From the NCBI RefSeq assembly GCF_019956555.1, contig NZ_JAHBDQ010000072.1, positions 1 to 64,000 of the forward strand: a stretch of DNA of 64,000 bases, in the 5' to 3' direction. Source of the DNA: Pseudomonas sp. A-RE-19. GTDB lineage: Bacteria; Pseudomonadota; Gammaproteobacteria; Pseudomonadales; Pseudomonadaceae. The translations under genes were made by a program, and so were the position numbers. The notes below the pieces were generated by a model. It did not search any database. It worked only from the letters and a program-made list of their open reading frames with translations, and was not told the DNA's origin. Of the stretch, positions 8,723 through 17,024 are shown one piece after another. The number at the start of each line of letters is the position of its first letter. Positions within the stretch are counted from its first letter, which is position 1.

Positions 8723-8812
8723 TGTGGGAGCGAGCCTGCTCGCGATTGCGGACTGACATTCAACGTCGATGTCGGCTGACAGATCGCTATCGCGAGCAGG
8801 CTCGCTCCCACA
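8723..8812. repeat. REP pair (TGTGGGAGCGAGCCTGCTCG family) inside the ABC operon
   Basis: Inverted copies at 8723-8746 and 8789-8812 of TGTGGGAGCGAGCCTGCTCG plus CGAT. It lies in the 194-bp gap between the binding-protein gene and the first permease gene. That is the classical place where REP structures protect upstream mRNA and allow much more binding protein than permease. Confidence 0.9.
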
Positions 8813-8875
8813 AGGGGCCGATGTGTCTGGAAATCTTGTGTTTGTCAGCTGCTTTCCATTGACGAGACCCTTGCT

Positions 8876-9784
8876 ATGGAACACCAACCTCTGACCCATC
8901 CGGTAAGCGCCGCACCAACGCGCGTCAATCGGGGTGTCTCACCGACGGCGCGTGCGTGGCTTTTTCTTTCGCCGTCGATGCTGTTTCTCGGCGTGCTGAT
9001 TGCCGCAAGCCTCTTGGTGCTGCGCATGAGCGTCGGCACCAAAGGCGCGGAGTGGACCGGGTTCAGCCTGGCCAGTTACGCCCAATTGCTGGAACCCTAT
9101 TACCTCAAATCGTTGCTGCTGACATTGCGCCTGGCGCTGATCAGCGCGGTGATTGCGGTGCTGCTGGCGATCCCGGTGGCTTACACCATGTCGCGGCTGA
9201 CCTCACCGTTTGTACGGCGGATCTTCCTCGCGGCGGTGCTGTTGCCATTGCTGGTCAACCTGCTGCTGCAAAGCTACGGCTGGCTGGTGATTCTCGGTCC
9301 CGGCGGGATGCTCAATCAGGCGCTGATGGGCCTGGGCCTGATCAAGCGGCCGATCATGTTGCTGTACAACCAGAACGGCGTGTTGATGGGCCTGGTGCAA
9401 ACCGCGTTCCCGTTGGCCGTGCTGCCGATCGCCAGCGCCATGCGCGGCGTCGCCCGCACTTACGAAGAAGCCGCCGCCACCCTCGGCGCCAGTCGTTTGC
9501 AGGTGTTCCGTCAGGTGGTGTTGCCGATGAGCATGCCGGGGATTATTACCGGCGCGACATTGGTGTTCGCCTACAACGCCAGCAGTTTTGTGGTGCCGCT
9601 GCTGCTTGGTGGTCGGCGCGTGCCGATGCTGGCGGTGATGGTGCATGACCAGATCGCTCCGCTGATGAACTGGCCCGCCGCGTCCGCTGCCGGTGTGGTG
9701 CTGATCGTTACTACCCTGGCGATCATGACCTTGTCCGAATACATCACCGGCCGTCGTCGGCGCATGCTGGAGGCTTCCCAATGA
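8876..9784 (+). CDS. ABC transporter permease (PotB-like)
   Basis: 302 residues with about six membrane helices; the first starts near ARAWLFLSPSMLFLGVL. The inner-membrane EAA loop that docks the ATPase reads YEEAAATLGASRLQVFRQVV, near residue 200. The protein matches the PotB/YdcU side of spermidine/putrescine-type importers. Its stop overlaps the next permease start by ATGA (9781-9784), so the two membrane subunits are co-translated. Confidence 0.9.
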   Translation: MEHQPLTHPVSAAPTRVNRGVSPTARAWLFLSPSMLFLGVLIAASLLVLRMSVGTKGAEWTGFSLASYAQLLEPYYLKSLLLTLRLALISAVIAVLLAIPVAYTMSRLTSPFVRRIFLAAVLLPLLVNLLLQSYGWLVILGPGGMLNQALMGLGLIKRPIMLLYNQNGVLMGLVQTAFPLAVLPIASAMRGVARTYEEAAATLGASRLQVFRQVVLPMSMPGIITGATLVFAYNASSFVVPLLLGGRRVPMLAVMVHDQIAPLMNWPAASAAGVVLIVTTLAIMTLSEYITGRRRRMLEASQ

Positions 9785-10629
9785 GCACCCTGATCAAGAA
9801 GCGCCATTCACTGTTGCCGGGCGACACCGGCAAATTTGCCGGCATCCTGTCGGGCTTCATTTTGCTGCTGGCGGTGCTGCCGATCCTGACCATGATCGTC
9901 ATGTCGTTCAGCGGCGCGTCGAACCTCGACTTCCCGCCCGGCAGCTACAGCCTGCAATGGTACAAGGCCGCCTGGCACACCTTCGTGTCACCGGACGCCA
10001 GCGACGTGCTGAGCCTCGGCAAAGCCATGAGCACCAGTTTGATGGTGGCCTGCCTGACCATGGTCTTCGCCACGATCATCGCGGTGCCGGCAGCCTATGC
10101 CCTGACCCGTTGCGAGTTCCGCGGTAAAGCGGTGGCGCTGCAATTGATGTCGCTGCCACTGGTGTTTCCGATGGTGGTGTTGGGGCTGGCCTTGCTGCTG
10201 GTGTTCGACAGCCTGCCGTTCCAGATCACCACTTCACGGCTGGTGATTGCCCACGTGATTCTGGCGCTGCCGTTCGTGGTGAAAAACTGCACCGCAGCGA
10301 TGCTCTCCATTGGCAGCGAAGTCGAAGAGGCCGCGCAAATGCTCGGCGCTTCACCGCTACGGGCGATTGTCGATGTGGTGGTGCCGCTGATGAAGTCGGG
10401 GATTCTGGCGGGCATGCTGCTGGCGTTCATCGTTTCGTTCAACGAATTCACCGTGACCTATTTCCTCTACACCATCGACGTCATGACCGTGCCGATCTGG
10501 ATGTACAGCCGCACCGTGTCTTCGCTCGACCCTACCGTTTTCTCGTTTGCCGTGCTGATCGTGCTGATCGACTTCGTTCTGATCTGGGCGTTGGAGAAGC
10601 TGGTCGGTGAAGGTGGCGTTTCGTTCTGA
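9781..10629 (+). CDS. ABC transporter permease (PotC-like)
   Basis: 282 residues, six predicted helices, with the EAA motif VEEAAQMLGASPLRAIVDVV near residue 180 (MetI-like fold). It pairs with the preceding permease to form the heterodimeric channel. Fifteen bases separate its stop from the ATPase start. PotC/YdcV type is supported by the order binding protein, permease, permease, ATPase. Confidence 0.9.
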   Translation: MSTLIKKRHSLLPGDTGKFAGILSGFILLLAVLPILTMIVMSFSGASNLDFPPGSYSLQWYKAAWHTFVSPDASDVLSLGKAMSTSLMVACLTMVFATIIAVPAAYALTRCEFRGKAVALQLMSLPLVFPMVVLGLALLLVFDSLPFQITTSRLVIAHVILALPFVVKNCTAAMLSIGSEVEEAAQMLGASPLRAIVDVVVPLMKSGILAGMLLAFIVSFNEFTVTYFLYTIDVMTVPIWMYSRTVSSLDPTVFSFAVLIVLIDFVLIWALEKLVGEGGVSF

Positions 10630-10644
10630 TTCTTGAGGTGCAAC

Positions 10645-11700
10645 ATGACTGGTCTGATTCTGGAAAACGTCGAGAAACACTACGGCTCGGCCTGCGCGGT
10701 AAAGGATGTGAACCTGCACTTGCCCGAGGGCAAACTGGTGTGTTTTCTCGGCCCGTCGGGCTGCGGCAAAACCACTTTGCTGCGGATGATCGCCGGGCTT
10801 GAAACCCTCACCGGCGGCGAGATTCGCCTGGACGGTGAAGACATCGGCCATACGCCGGCGCACCAGCGCAATTTCGGCATGGTGTTTCAATCACTGGCGC
10901 TGTTTCCGCACATGACGGTGGGGGAGAACATTGCTTATCCGCTGAAACTGCGCGGGGTCAGCAAGGCTGATCAACAGGCGCGGGTGGTGGAGTTGCTGGA
11001 GTTGATTCAGCTGCAGGAAATGATCGATCGCCCGGTGGCGAAACTTTCTGGCGGTCAACGCCAACGCGTGGCGATTGCCCGGGCGATTGCCTCGCGGCCG
11101 AAAATTCTGCTGCTCGATGAACCGCTGTCGGCGCTGGACGCCAAGTTGCGTGAGTCGATGCAAGTGGAAATCCGTCAGCTGCAACAGCGTTTGAACATCA
11201 CCACCATCATGGTCACCCACGACCAGCGCGAAGCCATGACCATGGCCGACATCGTGGTGGTGCTGGGTGAGCATCGGGTGCAGCAGGTGGGCACGCCGAT
11301 TGAAATCTATCGGCATCCGGCCAATGAATTCGTCGCGGACTTTATTGGTTCGGGGAATATTTTTCCGGCCACGGCGCTGGGCAACGGCAAGGTCAGCTTG
11401 CCCGGTGGCGATGCGCTGCAAGTGCCGATCTGCAGCAGCATTGTGGTGGGGGAGAAGGTGAAAATGCTGATTCGCCCGGAAGACCTGCAACTGTCGCAAC
11501 CCCAAGCCACGGCGGGGAATCGCTTGCTCGGGAAGGTGACGTTTGTGCGGGATATCGGGGCGACGATTGAAACCACCGTCGAGTGTTCCGGGGTGTCGTT
11601 TACCGCGTTGAGCACGCCGTGTCAGGGGGTTGGGTTGAGCATTGGCAATCCGGTGTCGGTGACATTGCCGGCTGAGGCGTGCCGAGTACTAAGCGCCTGA
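10645..11700 (+). CDS. ABC transporter ATP-binding protein (PotA-like)
   Basis: 351 residues. Walker A GPSGCGKTT at residues 36-44, the signature LSGGQRQRVA near 135, Walker B ILLLDEPLSALD near 154 and the H-loop VTHDQREAM follow in order. A C-terminal TOBE-type regulatory domain (KMLIRPEDLQLSQP) is present. The ATG at 10645 has TGAGG at the right distance; the longer reading frame from 10633 would begin upstream of that site. It is the energising subunit of the importer and the last gene of the operon. Confidence 0.92.
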   Translation: MTGLILENVEKHYGSACAVKDVNLHLPEGKLVCFLGPSGCGKTTLLRMIAGLETLTGGEIRLDGEDIGHTPAHQRNFGMVFQSLALFPHMTVGENIAYPLKLRGVSKADQQARVVELLELIQLQEMIDRPVAKLSGGQRQRVAIARAIASRPKILLLDEPLSALDAKLRESMQVEIRQLQQRLNITTIMVTHDQREAMTMADIVVVLGEHRVQQVGTPIEIYRHPANEFVADFIGSGNIFPATALGNGKVSLPGGDALQVPICSSIVVGEKVKMLIRPEDLQLSQPQATAGNRLLGKVTFVRDIGATIETTVECSGVSFTALSTPCQGVGLSIGNPVSVTLPAEACRVLSA

Positions 11701-11712
11701 CTGACTGGCCCC

Positions 11713-11783
11713 ATCGCGAGCAGGCTCGCTCCCACAGGGGCCGGTGTACACCGATCCAATGTGGGAGCGAGCCTGCTCGCGAT
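11713..11783. repeat. REP pair (TGTGGGAGCGAGCCTGCTCG family)
   Basis: Inverted copies at 11713-11736 and 11760-11783, between the ABC ATPase gene and the convergent AraC-type gene. The pair could serve as the 3' end structure for either transcript; no better terminator is visible here. Confidence 0.88.
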
Positions 11784-11805
11784 GAGGCCGGAACATCAAA
11801 CTCGG

Positions 11806-12735
11806 CTAAACACTCAACCGCAACCGCGCCAAATCCCGGAGCGGCGGAGCCCCGAACAACCGGCTGTACTCCCGGCTGAATTGCGAAGGGCTTTCATACC
11901 CCACCCGATAACCCGCCGCCGAAGCTTCCAGCCCTTCGGCCAGCATCAACCGCCGCGCTTCTTGCAGGCGCAGCTGTTTCTGATATTGCAGCGGACTCAT
12001 CGCCGTCATCGCTTTGAAACGGTGGTGCAGCGTCGACACGCTCAGGTTCACTTCCCGCGCCAGATCATCGATGCGCAGCGGTTGTTCAAAGTTGCCGTTG
12101 AGCCATTTGATCGCCTGGCTGATGCGATGGCTCTGGCTGTTGGCGATAGCAATCTCATACAGCCGATGACCCTGCTGGCTGCGCAACAACCGATACAGAA
12201 TCTCCCGGCGAATCAGCGGCGCCAGCATGGCGATGTCTTTGGGGGTGTCCAGCAAACGTGCCAGACGCAACACGGCGTCGAGCATTGCCGAGTCGATGCG
12301 CTCGACATACAGGCCCCGGCCAGTGGGCCGTGTAGGCACGCCGATGGGGCCGGCGTCGGCAATCAGCGCGGTGATTTCCGCCGGATCAATGTCCAGCCGC
12401 ACGGCGAGGATCGGTTCCTCGGGCGAGGCATTCACCACCCGCCCGCTCAAGGGCATCGACACCGACACCACCAGGTAATTGAGCGGGTCGTAATTGAAGT
12501 ACTCATCCGCCAACCGCACTTCCTTGCGCCCTTGGGCCATGATGCACAGGGCCGGTTGGGCCAGCCCCGGGGCGAAATCATGGGATTTGCTGTGACGCGA
12601 CATGAACAGCGAACCGACGGCGGTGGCGTAGGAGCCATCGTCCTGCGTGTTGCGACGAATGAGGTCGGCCAGTTCCGCGCGCTGTTTTTCCATGTCGGCG
12701 GGAAGCGGAGCCTGAAAGTGATCGAGCGACGACAT
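11806..12735 (-). CDS. AraC-family transcriptional regulator (AraC_N type)
   Basis: 309 residues. The N-terminal two-thirds match the AraC-type N-terminal domain family (ALCIMAQGRKEVRLADEYFNYDPL split over residues 60-90). The C-terminal 100 residues carry the two HTH motifs (RIDDLAREVNLSVSTLHHRF and ASAAGYRVGYESPSQFSREY). It is transcribed away from the monooxygenase-like gene at 13072. The 336-bp gap between them holds two direct 10-bp repeats that could be its operators. Ligand and regulon are unknown. Confidence 0.92.
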   Translation of the reverse strand: MSSLDHFQAPLPADMEKQRAELADLIRRNTQDDGSYATAVGSLFMSRHSKSHDFAPGLAQPALCIMAQGRKEVRLADEYFNYDPLNYLVVSVSMPLSGRVVNASPEEPILAVRLDIDPAEITALIADAGPIGVPTRPTGRGLYVERIDSAMLDAVLRLARLLDTPKDIAMLAPLIRREILYRLLRSQQGHRLYEIAIANSQSHRISQAIKWLNGNFEQPLRIDDLAREVNLSVSTLHHRFKAMTAMSPLQYQKQLRLQEARRLMLAEGLEASAAGYRVGYESPSQFSREYSRLFGAPPLRDLARLRLSV

Positions 12736-13071
12736 GCAGGGAATCCTCCGTGAAGTGTGGGTAATGGGCTGAGCTTAAATTTGTGCAAGGGACAGCGGTA
12801 GACACATCCTGCCAAAAGCTTGCCTGATTCTGCATGGGCTTGGTGTGCTGCCCCGTCATGATGTGACGCAGATGGGCAGCGCCTACACAAAACGCGTGTG
12901 ACAGTGATGTGACGGGTTTTACCGGGTTGTTACAGGTGTTGAGCCAAGTCTCGCAGGATTGTGCAATGCGTCGGCAGAAATCGACTAACGACGATCGTGG
13001 CGCGCCGCCTAATCTTGGATCCTGTCGCAGCCCGTCCCCGGCTGCCACTGAATGACCTGGGAGGGTTGAAC
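12736..13071. other. Divergent intergenic region, araC-type regulator / monooxygenase-like gene
   Basis: 336 bases without a credible gene. The only clear structure is a pair of direct repeats TGATGTGACG at 12859-12868 and 12905-12914, 46 bases apart. GGGAGGG just before 13072 is the ribosome site of the plus-strand gene. No REP element or terminator was seen. Confidence 0.6.
12859..12914. promoter_or_regulatory. Candidate operator: two direct repeats TGATGTGACG
   Basis: Identical 10-mers at 12859-12868 and 12905-12914 in the same orientation, with related flanks, lie 124-177 bases upstream of the AraC-family start and a similar distance from the divergent gene. AraC proteins usually bind direct repeats. 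The 46-base spacing is wider than usual, so this is tentative. Confidence 0.35.
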
Positions 13072-13425
13072 ATGTCTACGCAAATCCCCGTCAGTCATAT
13101 GGCCTTCGTTCGCGCCCGCGCCGGGCGTTCGGCAGAACTCGGTGCGCGCCTGAGCGCCTTGATCGAGCCGTCGCGCAACGCGCCGGGTTGCCTGAGCTTC
13201 GCCCTGCAGCACTCGCAATGCGATCCAGAGCTGTGGCTTGTGTCCGGTTTCTGGGCCAACCAACAGGCCATGACCGCTTACTTCGGCAGCCCGGCGATGC
13301 AGATTTTTGCCGAGCTGGTGCAAGAGCTGGTGGTCAACAGCCTGGATTTCCATACCTTCAAGGATGTCTCGGCGGCCCAGGCCCTCGGCCAGTCCCAGTC
13401 AGCGGTACACAAACTCGCCGGTTGA
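13072..13425 (+). CDS. Antibiotic-biosynthesis-monooxygenase (ABM) domain protein
   Basis: 117 residues, a single dimeric alpha/beta-barrel ABM domain (FVRARAGRSAELGARLSAL, APGCLSFALQHSQCDPELWL, FWANQQAMTAYF). Such cofactor-free small proteins include quinol monooxygenases and heme-degrading relatives, and most act on small aromatic or quinone substrates. The ATG at 13072 follows GGGAGGG at good spacing; the longer frame is a read-through of non-coding sequence. Its divergence from the AraC-type regulator suggests regulated expression. The substrate is not predictable. Confidence 0.85.
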   Translation: MSTQIPVSHMAFVRARAGRSAELGARLSALIEPSRNAPGCLSFALQHSQCDPELWLVSGFWANQQAMTAYFGSPAMQIFAELVQELVVNSLDFHTFKDVSAAQALGQSQSAVHKLAG

Positions 13426-13466
13426 GGGTTTAATGGCGTCATTCTCCATTAGCCAGGATCCGCGAC

Positions 13467-13697
13467 ATGGCACGTAAAGCCTTTGAACACTTCGAAGCCG
13501 TTTCAGCAGTAGTTCCGTGTGAGGGCGGTTACCACGCCGCGATTGCCGTCAAAGCCCTTGGTGGTGCCGGTGCCCCGCGTTTTCACAAAGTGCTGGAAGG
13601 CCAGACTTTCAAGACCGCTCATGAAGCCGACGAGGCCGCGGCCAAAGAGCTGACCCACCTCAAAGACGTCAAAGAAGACGCCGACCTGCTCTGGTAA
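13467..13697 (+). CDS. Small conserved hypothetical protein
   Basis: 76 residues, starting MARKAFEHFEAV and rich in Ala, Glu, Asp and Lys. Lys/Asp-rich helices dominate the second half (HEADEAAAKELTHLKDVKED). No known domain is recognised, but codon use is normal for the neighbourhood and a start with GGATCC-proximal purines is present. Its stop codon abuts the stop of the convergent flavin reductase gene with no base between them. It is probably a cytoplasmic protein of unknown role. Confidence 0.7.
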   Translation: MARKAFEHFEAVSAVVPCEGGYHAAIAVKALGGAGAPRFHKVLEGQTFKTAHEADEAAAKELTHLKDVKEDADLLW

Positions 13698-14327
13698 TCA
13701 CTTGACCGCCCCTGGGCGGAACATCTTGAACAATGCCTCTGGCCCCAGCTGAAAGTAGTCCGCCGGCCCGCCGCCGCGCAGAATCGGTTCTGCCGCGGCG
13801 GTGTCGTATACCCCATCCTCCAACAGCCACTTGGCGATATGCACGGCGACCACTTCGCCGAGGATCAGCCAGCTTGGCACTACTTCCTTGTTTGCGCGCT
13901 GCAACTGAATGATCTGCGTGACCTTGCACTCGAAGGACACCGGGCTTTCGGCGACCCGTGGCACCTGAATGATTTTCGACGCGGCGGTGGTCAGCCCGGA
14001 CAGTTCGAATTCGTTGACCTCGGGCCCGACCATGGCGCAGCTCTGATTCATCTGCTCGGCCAGCGGCCGGGTCGCCAGGTTCCAGGCGAATTCGCCGGTC
14101 TGTTCGATGTTGTTCAGACTGTCTTTGCGCCCGACGCTGGAAAAACCAATGATTGGCGGGATGTAGTTGAAGGCATTGAAAAAGCTGTAGGGCGCCAGGT
14201 TCAGGCGACCGTTGGCGTCCTGGGAAGAAATCCAGCCGATAGGGCGCGGGCCGACGATGGCGTTGAACGGGTCATGTGGCAGGCCGTGGCCGTTGGCGGG
14301 TTCGTAGAAATGGATGTCGTCGGGCAT
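13698..14327 (-). CDS. Flavin reductase family protein (FMN-binding split barrel)
   Basis: 209 residues, DIM6/NTAB-type flavin reductase domain (NAIVGPRPIGWISSQDANGRLNLAPYSFFNAF split near residues 18-50, GFSSVGRKDSLNNIEQTGEF). The family binds FMN and often supplies reduced flavin to a monooxygenase, although many members in this subgroup act alone. The ATG at 14327 is preceded by AGGAA. An in-frame codon at 14372 would add a 15-residue tail with no family match. Its convergent neighbour ends at the adjacent base. Confidence 0.88.
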   Translation of the reverse strand: MPDDIHFYEPANGHGLPHDPFNAIVGPRPIGWISSQDANGRLNLAPYSFFNAFNYIPPIIGFSSVGRKDSLNNIEQTGEFAWNLATRPLAEQMNQSCAMVGPEVNEFELSGLTTAASKIIQVPRVAESPVSFECKVTQIIQLQRANKEVVPSWLILGEVVAVHIAKWLLEDGVYDTAAAEPILRGGGPADYFQLGPEALFKMFRPGAVK

Positions 14328-14406
14328 GGACGGGGTTCCTGAGGCTTTGTTTCGGGATCGATCATAGTGCAAGGACGAGCGGGTTATTTCCAGCGATGAG
14401 ATCTAA

Positions 14407-14496
14407 TGTGGGAGCGAGCCTGCTCGCGATAGCTCACTGACATTCAAAAGAGATGTTGCCTGTGACGTCGCCATCGCGAGCAGGCTCGCTCCCACA
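14407..14496. repeat. REP pair (TGTGGGAGCGAGCCTGCTCG family), in the flavin reductase / membrane protein gap
   Basis: Inverted copies at 14407-14430 and 14473-14496. The rest of the 384-base intergenic stretch (14328-14711) is the presumed promoter and leader of the membrane protein gene. I see no riboswitch consensus in it; GGAG at about 14698 is the ribosome site. Confidence 0.88.
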
Positions 14497-14711
14497 GGGT
14501 TTTGTGTCGATGCCGGCATTTTGCTTTGCTTCAGAAATGACTAAGGCCGATCAAGACCGGGCTATCAGGTGGTGAGATTAATCGCGCTCTTTTGCGTGCG
14601 TGACAGATTTTTCATACTGCACTTACCTATTTTTCACTGCCTCGCCTTCAGTCTGCGCAACGGCCAATAACCTGAAAAAACGGTCGCCATGAATACTGGA
14701 GCTCACCTTGC

Positions 14712-15467
14712 ATGAATAAACTTCCTCAGATCACCCTCGCGTTCTGGATCATGAAAATCTGCGCGACGACCCTGGGTGAAACCGCGGGGGATTTGCTGTC
14801 GATGACCCTAAACGTCGGTTACGCCATCAGTTCGCTGATCCTGATCAGCGTGTTCGTGCTGACGCTGGTCACGCAGTTGATGTCCAAAACCTACAAGCCG
14901 GTGCTGTACTGGATCGTGATTCTGTCGACCAGCACGGCCGGTACCACCATGTCCGACTTCATGGACCGCACCCTTGAATTGGGTTACGCCACCGGTTCGA
15001 TGATCCTGATTGCGATTTTGCTGGGGATTTTCGCGGCCTGGCGCTTGAGCGGCGATTCGCTGAACGTCACCAAGGTCCAGACCTTCCGTGGCGAGATGTT
15101 CTACTGGATGGCGATTCTGTTTTCCAACACCTTGGGCACGGCACTCGGCGATTACCTGGCCGACGACTCGGGGCTGGGGTTTGCCGGTGGCGCGCTACTG
15201 ATCGGTTCGACTATCGCGCTGGTGGTGCTGTTGAAATACTTCACGAAAATTTCGTCGGTGTTGCTGTTCTGGTTGGCGTTCGTGCTGACGCGGCCATTCG
15301 GCGCGACCTTGGGCGACTTCCTGACCAAACCCCATGAAAAGGGCGGCCTGGATTTCGGCACCATCGGCTCGTCGCTGGTGTTGGCGGGGATTCTGGTGGT
15401 GATGATCGCGGGGGCTTCTTACGTGCAGAACAAGTACGCGAAGCAGGAAGTTGCCGAGTTGTCTTGA
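14712..15467 (+). CDS. COG4705-type multi-spanning membrane protein with four internal repeats
   Basis: 251 residues, about eight membrane helices. The protein is built from four copies of a roughly 60-residue unit marked by TxGxxxxDxL: TTLGETAGDLLS, TSTAGTTMSDFM, NTLGTALGDYLA and RPFGATLGDFLT. Each is followed by a LGYA/LGFA-like turn and a second helix. Acidic residues (Glu/Asp) within membrane-embedded repeats suggest a cation or metal transport role, but the family is uncharacterised. The start follows GGAGCTCACCTTGC. Confidence 0.8.
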   Translation: MNKLPQITLAFWIMKICATTLGETAGDLLSMTLNVGYAISSLILISVFVLTLVTQLMSKTYKPVLYWIVILSTSTAGTTMSDFMDRTLELGYATGSMILIAILLGIFAAWRLSGDSLNVTKVQTFRGEMFYWMAILFSNTLGTALGDYLADDSGLGFAGGALLIGSTIALVVLLKYFTKISSVLLFWLAFVLTRPFGATLGDFLTKPHEKGGLDFGTIGSSLVLAGILVVMIAGASYVQNKYAKQEVAELS

Positions 15468-15482
15468 GACCGAAGTGCGGCC

Positions 15483-15553
15483 ATCGCGAGCAGGCTCGCT
15501 CCCACATTGGATCTGTGTACACCGACCCTTGTGGGAGCGAGCCTGCTCGCGAT
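15483..15553. repeat. REP pair (TGTGGGAGCGAGCCTGCTCG family)
   Basis: Inverted copies at 15483-15506 and 15530-15553, in the gap between the membrane protein gene and the convergent kgtP gene. It is the only visible 3'-end structure for both. Confidence 0.88.
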
Positions 15554-15584
15554 GGGGCCTTAACAGCCTCCATCAATGTTGCTG

Positions 15585-16904
15585 TCAGTCGGTCTCGATC
15601 CGCGAATGCTTGCGGGTGTCTTTCATGGTCACGTACACCAGCAACGACACCGCGATGCACGCGGTGACATACCAGTAGTAACCGGTTTCCATACCGATGC
15701 TCTTGAACCACAGCGCGATGTATTCAGCGGTACCGCCGAAGATCGACACGGTCAGCGCGTACGGCAGGCCAACACCCAGTGCACGGATTTCGGTCGGGAA
15801 CAGTTCGGCTTTAACCACCGCGTTGATCGAGGTGTAGCCGCTGACGATGATCAGCGCCGCCATGATCAGGAAGAACGCGCCCCACCAGGTCTGGACGGTG
15901 TGCAGGGTGGTCAGGATCGGCACCGTGAACAGTGTTCCGAGAACACCGAAGGCGATCAGGATCGGCCGACGACCGACTTTATCCGACAGCCCGCCGATGA
16001 TCGGTTGCAGGCACATGAACAGGAACAACGTCGCCGCGGAAATGGTGGTGGAGTCAGTGATGCTCATGCCGACGGTGTTCACCAGGTATTTTTGCATGTA
16101 CGTGGTGTAGGTGTAGAACGCCAGCGTGCCGCCCATGGTCAGGCCGACCACGGTCATCAGTTCCTTGGGATGACGCAGCAAGGTGCGCATGGCGCTTTCC
16201 TTGGATTTTTCTTTCTTGGTGAACGACTCGGTTTCTTCCATGCCACGACGCAGGTACAGCGCGACCACGGCACACAGCGCGCCGATGGCGAACGGGATGC
16301 GCCAGCCCCAGGCGTACAGCTGCTCGGTGGTCAGGGTCTGTTGCAACACGATCAACACCGCCAGGGCGATGAGCTGGCCGGAGATCAGGGTCACGTACTG
16401 GAAACTGGAGTAAAAGCCGCGACGTTCCTTGGTCGCCATCTCGCTGAGGTAAGTCGCCGAGGTGCCGTACTCACCCCCGACCGACAAACCTTGCAGCAGG
16501 CGGGCGAACACCAGCAGGATCGGCGCGCCGATGCCGATGGTTTCATAGTTCGGGCTCAGGGCGATCAGCAGCGAACCGAAGCACATCAGGTACACCGATG
16601 CCATCAACGCACGTTTGCGACCGGCGCGGTCGGCGTAGAGGCCCATGAGCCAGCCACCGATCGGACGCATCAGGAAGCCCACGGCGAAGATCGCAGCGGT
16701 ATTCATCAATTGCGCGGTGGAGGAGCCAGCGGGGAAAAAGGTCTTGGCGAAGTACAGGGAGAAGGCGGCGTAGACGTACCAGTCGTACCACTCGACCATG
16801 TTGCCGACAGAGCCGCTGAAGATCGATTTGATGCGGCTGGCGGTGGTTCTTTCTTTAGCCGGCACGGCGGCCGACCCAAGGGGCAGGGCGTTGGAGTTAT
16901 CCAT
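15585..16904 (-). CDS. kgtP: MFS alpha-ketoglutarate permease
   Basis: 439 residues, twelve membrane helices, metabolite:H+ symporter subfamily. Long stretches match E. coli KgtP as I remember it: GNMVEWYDWYVYAAFSLYF, GFLMRPIGGWLMG, LLQGLSVGGEYGTSATYLSE, FYSSFQYVTL, TTYMQKYLVNTVGM and FPTEIRALGVGLPYA. It would import 2-oxoglutarate or other C5-dicarboxylates. Upstream on the minus strand are AAGGA, a sigma54 promoter (16966-16983) and two palindromic sites (17025-17072). A sigma54-dependent NtrC-family regulator gene lies next to them, so inducible control is strongly suggested. Confidence 0.9.
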   Translation of the reverse strand: MDNSNALPLGSAAVPAKERTTASRIKSIFSGSVGNMVEWYDWYVYAAFSLYFAKTFFPAGSSTAQLMNTAAIFAVGFLMRPIGGWLMGLYADRAGRKRALMASVYLMCFGSLLIALSPNYETIGIGAPILLVFARLLQGLSVGGEYGTSATYLSEMATKERRGFYSSFQYVTLISGQLIALAVLIVLQQTLTTEQLYAWGWRIPFAIGALCAVVALYLRRGMEETESFTKKEKSKESAMRTLLRHPKELMTVVGLTMGGTLAFYTYTTYMQKYLVNTVGMSITDSTTISAATLFLFMCLQPIIGGLSDKVGRRPILIAFGVLGTLFTVPILTTLHTVQTWWGAFFLIMAALIIVSGYTSINAVVKAELFPTEIRALGVGLPYALTVSIFGGTAEYIALWFKSIGMETGYYWYVTACIAVSLLVYVTMKDTRKHSRIETD

Positions 16905-16965
16905 TGAAGGATCCTTCGTTTAATTGTTTTTGTGGAGCGCGTTAAAACGCAGCCTGCTGGGGCTA

Positions 16966-16983
16966 TAGCAGGAGCTGTGCCAA
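16966..16983 (-). promoter_or_regulatory. Sigma54 (-24/-12) promoter of kgtP
   Basis: Read on the minus strand the site is TTGGCACAGCTCCTGCTA. GG and GC are ten bases apart, the invariant spacing of sigma54 promoters (consensus TGGCAC-N5-TTGC). The predicted transcript would start about 50 bases before the kgtP ATG. Confidence 0.8.
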
Positions 16984-17024
16984 AGGGAGGAGGGCCGGTT
17001 TAGAGGGGGTAGCGGGTTTTATTG

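Noticed and set aside
14497..14711. Leader of the COG4705-type gene as a manganese riboswitch
   Set aside because: No yybP-ykoY consensus or paired-stem layout could be traced by eye.
15576..16907. 443-aa open frame on the plus strand opposite kgtP
   Set aside because: Low-complexity Gly/His/Gln/Arg-rich translation typical of antisense frames in GC-rich DNA; the minus strand encodes a clear permease.
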